Shown here: one piece after another, positions 4,699 through 8,890 of the stretch
How the letters are laid out: each line of letters starts with the position of its first letter
How positions within the stretch are numbered: the stretch's first letter is position 1
Source: an uncultured Anaerolineaceae bacterium
GTDB taxonomy: Bacteria; Chloroflexota; Anaerolineae; Promineifilales; Promineifilaceae
Direction of reading: 5' to 3'
DNA: 8,890 nt
NCBI GenBank assembly: GCA_937967805.1
Contig: CALBTC010000301.1
Span: 1 to 8,890 of the forward strand
The notes under the pieces: generated by a model
The model's input: the letters and a program-made list of their open reading frames with translations, nothing else
Told to the model about the DNA's origin: nothing
Databases searched by the model: none
Program-made: the position numbers and the translations under genes

Positions 4699-6348
4699 AT
4701 TTTCTTTTAAATTTCGTTCTATGCGGCGGCGCAGCTTGGCAGGCCATTTGTCCGGCTCTTCGGATGGGTACACTTCCAAAGGCGGACCATTTTGCTGGAG
4801 CAGGTCGCTCATTTTGCGGCCCAAAATTTGTCGCGCCGTCATCAGGCCAGAACTGGTAGCGCCAGCCACGCCGTGCCCCGCCGTGGTGCTGGCCCCGCAC
4901 AGCCACAGCCCGGCGATCTCCGTTTTGTTTTTGAAGGCCCACGGACCCACCTGGAAGCGGCGCTTGTCGATGCCGTACAGATTGCCCCGCGTGGCGTTGA
5001 GATAATGCTTGTTGCTCAGCGGCGTGCCCAGCTCCTTGAAGACCACATGCTGGCTAAATCCCGGCACGCGCTTGTCGATATTGGCCAACATGCCGGCGGT
5101 AAGCTTTTCTTTGAGCTCCTGGTATTCCCACTCCCGGTCACCTGACGGCTGGTCGGCCCATTTAGCAAACGGCTCATAGTTGACAAAGGCAAATGCCTCC
5201 AGCGTGTGGTGCCCGCTGTGCATTTTGGACGGGTCTTTGAGCGTGGTCACCGTCAGAAACATCCCCTCCGGCTGGAAATCCTGCACCACTTTGTCTGTCA
5301 GGCCATCGGCATAGATGCCGTCTACGTCGCTGTGGTTGTAAAACCAGTAGTTGCCCGAATCCAGCCCGGCAGCGCGCAAATCCATGTCTACGGCCATGAA
5401 CAGGCTGAGGGCGGAAGTGGAATAGCTTACCTTGTCCAGCTTACGCTGCAATTTGCCGCTCAGGTGCTCGCGGCCCACCAACTGGCCAAACGTCACCTCC
5501 GGATCGGCATTGCTAACAACGTGCCGGGCGGCAATTTCCGTGCCGTCCATCAGGCGAACGCCGCGCACTCGTTTGGCATCATCCAGCAAGATGTGTTCGA
5601 CGCGGGTTTGCAGGCGCAGCTCGCCGCCGGCCCGCTTGAGGGCGCGGGCAAAGGCGCGCGGGATGGCAAAGGCGCCGCCCACGGGGTAGAAGCCGCCGTC
5701 AAAATAATGATGGGTGACGCCCGCGTGCAGCGGCGCGGAAACCTGCGATGGCGGCAGGCCGTGGTCGCCGGATTGGGCCGACAAAATGGCGCGCAGCACC
5801 GGATCAGAGACGTAATGGTTGATGAGGTCCGCGCCTGTTCGCAAAGCCCAGCGCAGGAGGTGGCGGGCGCGCCAGGGCAAAGTCAGGGCATCGCCCAGGC
5901 CGCGCACGCGGCCCAGCAGGCGCACCTCGTCCATGAGCTGCTGGCACATGCTCAGGTAGCCGTCGATGCCTTTGGCTTCTTGAGGGAAACGTTCTTTAAG
6001 ACGTTCGGCAAATTTTTCGCGCCCCTTGGGGATGTCGAATTGCTCCTCACCAATGAAGACGTGGTCGAAGCCGTCGGGGTTGATTTCGCAGAAGGCCAGG
6101 TCGGCGGAGATGCCCAATCCTTCATAGATACGGCGCATCTGGCCGCCGGGGCCGATTCCGCCGATGTAATGCACACCGGGGCTGAATTTATAGCCGTCCA
6201 GGGTGAAGGAGTGGGTCCAGCCGCCGGGTACGTCGTGCTGCTCCAGAACGAGGACTTTTTTGCCGGCTTGAGCCAGGGGTACGGCCGTACTCATTCCCCC
6301 AGCTCCCGAGCCAATCACAATCACTTCATACGCTTCGTTTGCCATCAT
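4675..6348 (-). CDS. Phytoene desaturase / retinol saturase-like FAD oxidoreductase
   Basis: A 557-residue flavoprotein of the CrtI/CrtISO/RetSat family. The N-terminus holds the FAD-binding Rossmann fingerprint 'VIVIGSGAGGMSTAVPLAQAGKKVLVLEQ' (residues 9-37, shown for its GxGxxG and terminal E36). It is followed by 'PGGWTHSF' (41-48) and 'PGVHYIGG' (57-64). The H-Y-x-G element is typical of carotenoid isomerases and all-trans-retinol 13,14-reductase-like members rather than of CrtI proper. The C-terminal FAD motif 'GLWLCGASTTAGHGVAGA' is at about 480-497. It probably saturates, desaturates or isomerises a polyene substrate; no other carotenoid gene is visible, so the substrate is open. Two adjacent ATG codons (6348, 6345) can start it, and the ribosome site is weak (GAGAAG directly upstream). 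A -10 of extended type lies at 6385-6377. The last residues come from a repeat. The stop is TGA, with an in-frame TAA two codons later. Confidence 0.88.
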   Translation of the reverse strand: MMANEAYEVIVIGSGAGGMSTAVPLAQAGKKVLVLEQHDVPGGWTHSFTLDGYKFSPGVHYIGGIGPGGQMRRIYEGLGISADLAFCEINPDGFDHVFIGEEQFDIPKGREKFAERLKERFPQEAKGIDGYLSMCQQLMDEVRLLGRVRGLGDALTLPWRARHLLRWALRTGADLINHYVSDPVLRAILSAQSGDHGLPPSQVSAPLHAGVTHHYFDGGFYPVGGAFAIPRAFARALKRAGGELRLQTRVEHILLDDAKRVRGVRLMDGTEIAARHVVSNADPEVTFGQLVGREHLSGKLQRKLDKVSYSTSALSLFMAVDMDLRAAGLDSGNYWFYNHSDVDGIYADGLTDKVVQDFQPEGMFLTVTTLKDPSKMHSGHHTLEAFAFVNYEPFAKWADQPSGDREWEYQELKEKLTAGMLANIDKRVPGFSQHVVFKELGTPLSNKHYLNATRGNLYGIDKRRFQVGPWAFKNKTEIAGLWLCGASTTAGHGVAGATSSGLMTARQILGRKMSDLLQQNGPPLEVYPSEEPDKWPAKLRRRIERNLKENRTQINTD

Positions 6349-6376
6349 CTTCTCGCTTTTTATGGGTAAAAAGCGG

Positions 6377-6385
6377 ATTGTAACA
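6377..6385 (-). promoter_or_regulatory. Extended -10 promoter for the FAD oxidoreductase gene
   Basis: On the minus strand the sequence TGTTACAAT (6385-6377) is an extended -10 element (TGn followed by TACAAT). Its start point would be about 20 nt before the ATG at 6348. No good -35 is seen at 16-18 bp, which is acceptable for extended -10 promoters. Confidence 0.4.
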
Positions 6386-6390
6386 CAGTC

Positions 6391-6410
6391 GTGGCGGATT
6401 CTTTCCGCGC
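6391..6410. repeat. CCGCGGATTCTTTCCGCG hairpin repeat, variant copy 2
   Basis: The stem GCGGA (6394-6398) / TCCGC (6404-6408) with the same TTCTT loop as the copies at 4613 and 7366. The outermost base pair is changed. It lies in the divergent promoter region between the FAD oxidoreductase and YdjM-like genes. Confidence 0.65.
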
Positions 6411-6424
6411 CTGAAAGATCCGTT

Positions 6425-6446
6425 GGTCAATTTTGCAAAATTGACC
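6425..6446. promoter_or_regulatory. 22-bp perfect palindrome overlapping a -35 box
   Basis: GGTCAATTTTG (6425-6435) is followed directly by its exact reverse complement (6436-6446), with no spacer. The right end TTGACC (6441-6446) is also the -35 box of the promoter for the YdjM-like gene. Position and symmetry suit a dimeric repressor operator. It could instead be a short interspersed palindrome of the kind found elsewhere in this window. Confidence 0.55.
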
Positions 6447-6469
6447 TACAGGCAGGCCAAAATTACAAT
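6441..6469 (+). promoter_or_regulatory. Sigma70-type promoter of the YdjM-like gene
   Basis: TTGACC (6441-6446), a 17-bp spacer and TACAAT (6464-6469) form a good promoter. The predicted start is near 6476, about 36 nt before the ATG at 6512, leaving room for the strong AAAGGAGG ribosome site. Confidence 0.65.
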
Positions 6470-6511
6470 GGCTTCAGGTATTGATTTCGGTAGGACAAAG
6501 GAGGAGATGAC

Positions 6512-7186
6512 ATGGCGCAGGCAGGGATTCATGGATTGGTTGGCGTGGTGGTGCGGCGCTGGGTGCCCGCGCGCCGGTGGCTACTGTTGGGCATCGTGCT
6601 GGGCAGCTTTTTGCCCGATTTTGACAATTTTGCCGTGGGCGTGGCCACAATAACCGGTGCTTCGACTGAGGGGCTGCACCGCACGCTGACGCACAGTTTG
6701 TTTTTTGTGCTGGCGCTGGTGGTTGTTTTTTGGTTGGTGGGGACGGTGGGAAAACGGCCGCATCTCACCAACCTCGGTCTTGGACTGGGCATTGGCGTGC
6801 TGCTGCACATCGTGCTGGACCTGCTCATCTGGTTCAACGGCTTGCATCTGTTGTGGCCGCTGGATATTTATGTCAATTTTTGGGCGGGCGTTACGCCGCC
6901 GGAATGGTTCAGCAACCTGCTGATGCCGCTGGAGAATCTCTTTTTTGCCGCTTACTTTTGGGGATTGGCGGTTTTGGCCCGGCGGCAGGGAACGGATTTG
7001 GATCAGGTAAGAGGGTTGAGGAGGTGGACGGCCGTTCAGCTCTTCCTCTTTCTCATTTTCCTGGTGCTGGTCTATACGCTGGAGCGCGGCTTCCTGATCA
7101 TTTACGGCGCAGCGTATTTGTTCTCGCTGGGGCTGGCGACCGTGCTCACCATTCGCCTGCGGCAAACAATTGAGGCCACACCCTAA
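6512..7186 (+). CDS. YdjM-like membrane-bound metal-dependent hydrolase (DUF457)
   Basis: A 224-residue integral membrane protein with the signature pattern of the YdjM/DUF457 family. It has an N-terminal 'GIHGLVG' with H7, a first helix ending in 'GSFLPDFDNF' (31-40, acidic D36 and D38), 'LHRTLTHSLFF' (55-65, H56 and H61) and 'GVLLHIVLDLL' (95-105, H99 and D103). These His/Asp residues are the presumed metal ligands near the membrane face. About five to six hydrophobic helices are visible (roughly 23-40, 62-80, 87-107, 141-157, 174-190, 196-214). The family is annotated as inner-membrane metal-dependent hydrolase and in Escherichia coli is LexA-regulated; its substrate is not established. 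The start is set by AAAGGAGG at 6497-6504. It is divergent from the FAD oxidoreductase gene and stands alone, with repeats downstream. Confidence 0.82.
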   Translation: MAQAGIHGLVGVVVRRWVPARRWLLLGIVLGSFLPDFDNFAVGVATITGASTEGLHRTLTHSLFFVLALVVVFWLVGTVGKRPHLTNLGLGLGIGVLLHIVLDLLIWFNGLHLLWPLDIYVNFWAGVTPPEWFSNLLMPLENLFFAAYFWGLAVLARRQGTDLDQVRGLRRWTAVQLFLFLIFLVLVYTLERGFLIIYGAAYLFSLGLATVLTIRLRQTIEATP

Positions 7187-7188
7187 AG

Positions 7189-7345
7189 TTGTCATTACTT
7201 CGGCAAGCTCAACCATGTGGAGCAGCTCAGCACAAGTTTGAGCGCAGCGAAAAATCCCTCTAAAGCTCAATTTTTGAAGCCCTTATGAGCGATGACTGCG
7301 CCGTTTCTGCTCCGTAGGGATGCTTCACTTCGTTCAGCATGACAA
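7189..7345. repeat. Composite interspersed repeat region
   Basis: Non-coding stretch after the YdjM-like gene. It is bounded by TTGTCAT (7189-7195) and ATGACAA (7339-7345), which are reverse complements. The right part contains GATGCTTCACTTCGTTCAGC (7319-7338), a type of sequence I recognise as a common intergenic palindrome-family remnant in several bacterial phyla. The left part has 'CTTCGGCAAGCTCA'. I see no convincing gene in it. Confidence 0.5.
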
Positions 7346-7359
7346 ATGAGGGTTGTGCG

Positions 7360-7382
7360 TGTAGCCGCGGATTCTTTCCGCG
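7360..7382. repeat. CCGCGGATTCTTTCCGCG hairpin repeat, copy 3
   Basis: The stem CGCGGA (7366-7371) / TCCGCG (7377-7382), loop TTCTT. The 23 bp are identical to 4607-4629, about 2.75 kb away. Confidence 0.7.
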
Positions 7383-7408
7383 CAGGTATAGAGGCCGAAA
7401 CCCCGCCT

Positions 7409-7467
7409 GTCATCCCCGCGCAGGCGGGAATCCATACCCCCTGGACCCCCGCCTACGCGGGGGTGAC
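7409..7467. repeat. REP-like 26-bp inverted repeat
   Basis: The arms at 7409-7434 (GTCATCCCCGCGCAGGCGGG...) and 7442-7467 (...CCCGCCTACGCGGGGGTGAC) are reverse complements at 22 of 26 positions, separated by 7 bp. Conceptual translation gives the well-known artefact 'VIPAQAGIH', a sign of this widespread intergenic repeat type. It abuts the stop codon of the TPR remnant (7470-7472), where it may form the transcript end. Confidence 0.75.
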
Positions 7468-7469
7468 AA

Positions 7470-7883
7470 TTAGAGGTGGTCCAGCGGTTCGGCGGCGTCT
7501 ACCTGGCCCCAGTGGTAGCCCATGTCTACGGACATGGTTTGGGCGCGGGTGACCTCTTGACGGGCGATGGTGGGGTTGCCGCCGGCCAGGTGGGCCCAGG
7601 CGAGGGCGATGCGAATGTCGGCTTCGAAGATGCGGTAGCCGCCGTCCGAGAGACCTGACAGGTGGCCCTTAGAGTTTGCGGCTGGCGAGGAGGGTTGAGT
7701 AAATTGTTTTAGATCGATTGCAAGATTGCCTAATATTCGATGACATTGGCTCAATTTGTCGGGCATCCAGCGACAAAGCTTCTTCCAAGTTCCCTTGCAG
7801 ATTCTCTGACCAAGCAAGCCATCCTATTGCTCTCACTTCCACCCTTTTGATTCCACTTTGCTGTGCCAATCTTAATGCCTCTG
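7470..7883 (-). pseudogene. Remnant of a TPR-repeat protein gene, frameshifted
   Basis: Reading leftward from the MITE, the frame encodes 'EALRLAQQSGIKRVEVRAIGW' and continues 'LAWSENLQGNLEEALSL', a TPR-like helix pair. Family-like sequence then continues in a different frame ('CHRILGNLAIDLKQF'). After a junction near 7640-7675 containing ACCTGTCAGGT (7655-7665), the C-terminus follows: 'GGYRIFEADIRIALAWAHLA', then 'MGYHWGQVDAAEPLDHL' and TAA 7472-7470. That ending resembles the last repeats of large TPR/NB-ARC-type proteins of Chloroflexota. There is no proper start, the frame changes, and the 5' side is cut by a MITE at 7884-7976 whose removal joins 'KVTE' to 'ALRLAQQ' in frame. The 5' part is AT-rich and the 3' part GC-rich, so two remnants may have been joined. 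Confidence 0.6.
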
Positions 7884-7976
7884 TAACTATACAGACCCTA
7901 AGGGTTTCGAACTCGACTAATTTGTCCCCGAAAGGGGCAAACCCTTAGGGTCTCGCCGGGGAAACCTGTATAGTTA
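7884..7976. mobile_element. 93-bp MITE with 11-bp terminal inverted repeats and 6-bp target duplication
   Basis: The ends TAACTATACAG (7884-7894) and CTGTATAGTTA (7966-7976) are perfect inverted repeats. Inside, ACCCTAAGGGTTT (7895-7907) and AAACCCTTAGGGT (7939-7951) are also perfect complements, and CCCC-GAAA-GGGG (7926-7937) forms a tip hairpin. Immediately outside the ends, CCTCTG occurs on both sides (7878-7883 and 7977-7982), a 6-bp direct repeat expected of transposition. It encodes no protein, so a transposase would have to act in trans. It interrupts the TPR remnant. Confidence 0.75.
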
Positions 7977-7982
7977 CCTCTG

Positions 7983-8357
7983 TTACTTTTTTAATTTTGG
8001 CAAATGCTTTGAGGCAGCCACCACCAATTGGCGCAATGCGGGGTTTTCTAACTGCTCGCTGTGGCTGATTTTGACGTGGCGCAGATTTTTGCCGCTGCCA
8101 TCTAGCAAATTCTGCGGGTCGGGCAGGTCGCTGCCGTAGTAAAAGCCGAGGTTGATGCGCTCTTTGAAGAGGGCAATGTAGCAAAACTGTTCCGACATTT
8201 TCTTGGGACCCACGCCGTAGCCGCTGATGCGCTGATTGAGCCAGACTACCTCTACCACATCGGGCATCACGTCTTGAATCAGCGCTTTGGCCTGCCGCGC
8301 CAGGTCTGCTACGTTGGCGCTGGCGGTGGCTAACATTTCTTTAAATTCGTTGCTCAT
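7983..8357 (-). CDS. DUF1801 (YdhG-like) domain protein
   Basis: A 124-residue soluble protein. The block 'VWLNQRISGYGVGPKKMSEQFCYIALFKERINLGFYYGSDLPD' (start at residue 38), followed by 'LLDGSGKNLRHVKI' (84-97), is the typical DUF1801 pattern: a small alpha/beta fold of unknown function, often near stress or DNA-related genes. The start at 8357 ('MSNEFKEML') is chosen because AGGAGG lies 7-8 nt upstream. An in-frame ATG at 8438 would add 27 residues encoded by a double-hairpin repeat ('GYRTGCSIYAGG') and has no good ribosome site. No signal peptide or membrane segment. It follows the Nudix gene on the same strand across 137 bp. Its TAA stop (7985-7983) abuts the right target duplication of the MITE. 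Confidence 0.8.
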   Translation of the reverse strand: MSNEFKEMLATASANVADLARQAKALIQDVMPDVVEVVWLNQRISGYGVGPKKMSEQFCYIALFKERINLGFYYGSDLPDPQNLLDGSGKNLRHVKISHSEQLENPALRQLVVAASKHLPKLKK

Positions 8358-8376
8358 TTTCATTCCTCCTGCGTAA

Positions 8377-8415
8377 ATCGAACATCCTGTTCGATACCCG
8401 ATTTGGAAAATCGGG
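8377..8415. repeat. Tandem double hairpin upstream of the DUF1801 gene
   Basis: Two adjacent perfect 8-bp stems with 3-nt loops, one base apart. ATCGAACA (8377-8384) pairs with TGTTCGAT (8388-8395), and CCCGATTT (8397-8404) with AAATCGGG (8408-8415). The pair lies only some 10 bp from the DUF1801 ribosome site, between it and the Nudix stop. It may be an intercistronic mRNA structure or an interspersed repeat. Confidence 0.6.
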
Positions 8416-8494
8416 CCACAATAACGCGCCATTTTCATTCATGGTGGTGTGCCCGCTCATGGGGAACTCCCTGGAAAATGAATCTGTGGATAAT

Positions 8495-8890
8495 TTAACT
8501 GAGGTCGAACGGCCGTCCAACAAAGTAGTCTCTCAGTTCATCGGGCCAATGCTGCCGCATGATCTCGGCCCGGGCAATGACGGGCAGCAGCCAATGGTTC
8601 TCCGATAGGAAGTCGACAAGCTCGCTGGCCGTAAACCAATGGTGAGCGTCGTGTTCGGTACTTAGCCGGATGGCGCTGGCGGCAGGAACGGTGCAGGCGT
8701 AGGCGATACCCAGCAGCTCGTTCTCCGGGCTGGCCGGTCCGCGATAAAAATGGGTGGTGCCCAAGATAAATTCGATTTCGGGATGCACGCCCAGCTCTTC
8801 TTCTACTTCGCGGTAGAGGGCTTCTTCAAAACTTTCCCCCTGGTCCACGCGCCCGGTGACGCATTCCCAGCTGCCTGCGCCCACGTCTTT
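8495..8890 (-). CDS. Nudix hydrolase, N-terminus beyond window edge
   Basis: The last 131 residues of a Nudix-family protein; the frame stays open to the window edge. A GTG at 8884 could be called as start, but it sits inside 'KDVGAGSWECVTG', where the family normally has coding sequence before it, so it is most likely an internal valine. The complete Nudix box G-x5-E-x7-R-E-V-x-E-E-x-G-V runs from 'GRVDQGE' to 'REVEEELGV' (residues 13-35 of the visible part). Its glutamates bind the Mg2+ needed to cleave a nucleoside diphosphate linked to another group. 'HWFTASELVDFL' is a usual C-terminal block. The substrate (oxidised nucleotide, nucleotide sugar or other) cannot be told. It ends at TAA 8497-8495, 137 bp before the DUF1801 start. 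Confidence 0.87.
   Translation of the reverse strand, partial: KDVGAGSWECVTGRVDQGESFEEALYREVEEELGVHPEIEFILGTTHFYRGPASPENELLGIAYACTVPAASAIRLSTEHDAHHWFTASELVDFLSENHWLLPVIARAEIMRQHWPDELRDYFVGRPFDLS

Noticed and set aside
5206..6369. 387-residue open frame on the plus strand
   Set aside because: It is antisense to the well-supported FAD oxidoreductase gene, has low-complexity composition from the mirrored codon pattern, and shows no domain.
6581..7270. 229-residue open frame on the minus strand
   Set aside because: Mirror frame of the YdjM-like membrane protein. Very rich in Q, R and H, as expected for an antisense reading of hydrophobic codons.
7346..7552. 68-residue open frame containing VIPAQAGIH
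   Set aside because: The peptide is the known artefact of translating the REP-like palindrome at 7409-7467.
7189..7977. CRISPR array
   Set aside because: Repeats here are few, differ from each other, and are palindromic without regular spacers. No cas genes are present.
8341..8523. 60-residue open frame on the minus strand between Nudix and DUF1801
   Set aside because: Its sequence is mostly translation of the double hairpin and overlaps both genes. No convincing ribosome site or domain.

Overview
The window reads like a bacterial chromosome segment, most probably from an uncultured Chloroflexota (Anaerolineae-like) genome. That assignment is an inference from several things: moderately high GC, the protein types (AcuB-like CBS-ACT protein, phytoene-desaturase/retinol-saturase-like enzyme, YdjM-type membrane protein, a TPR C-terminus ending in a 'GYHWGQVDAAE' type motif), and many short interspersed palindromes between genes. 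No single marker gene proves it. There is no phage, plasmid, CRISPR, rRNA or tRNA signal.

Layout. 1-270 (+): 3' part of a small DUF6958-like gene, followed by a good intrinsic terminator (294-329). 350-378: strong sigma70-type promoter, then a leader with a 13-bp hairpin, then a CBS-CBS-ACT protein (538-1179). 1180-1402: nested palindromic repeat, a second promoter with a C8 tract in its spacer, and a hairpin leader. These lead into a beta-hydroxyacid dehydrogenase of GarR/GlxR type (1403-2290) and a 14-TM DHA2-type MFS exporter (2330-3958), a probable two-gene operon. Converging on it from the minus strand are a carboxymuconolactone decarboxylase/AhpD-type peroxidase-related enzyme (4589-4002) and, upstream of it, a large FAD-dependent phytoene desaturase/retinol-saturase-like oxidoreductase (6348-4675). 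Divergent from the latter is a YdjM-like membrane protein (6512-7186), with a 22-bp palindrome over its -35 box. 7187-7977 is a repeat-rich graveyard: REP-like palindromes, a broken TPR gene, and a 93-bp MITE with 6-bp target duplications. The end of the window holds a DUF1801 protein (8357-7983) and a partial Nudix hydrolase (8890-8495), both minus.

The most important observation is in the AhpD-like gene. What looks like two small ORFs (4589-4344 and 4259-4002) is one 196-codon reading frame with a single in-frame TGA. That TGA sits exactly where the second cysteine of the redox motif CxxC is expected (C-H-Y-TGA). The protein on both sides is intact and family-like. Starting 17 nt after the TGA there is a 7-bp hairpin with a G-containing 6-nt loop, in the position and shape of a bacterial SECIS element. 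The gene is therefore best read as a CxxU selenoprotein that standard gene callers would split in two.

A second genome-scale signal is the palindrome ACGGCCGT, present nine times in this window on both coding and intergenic DNA, far above chance.
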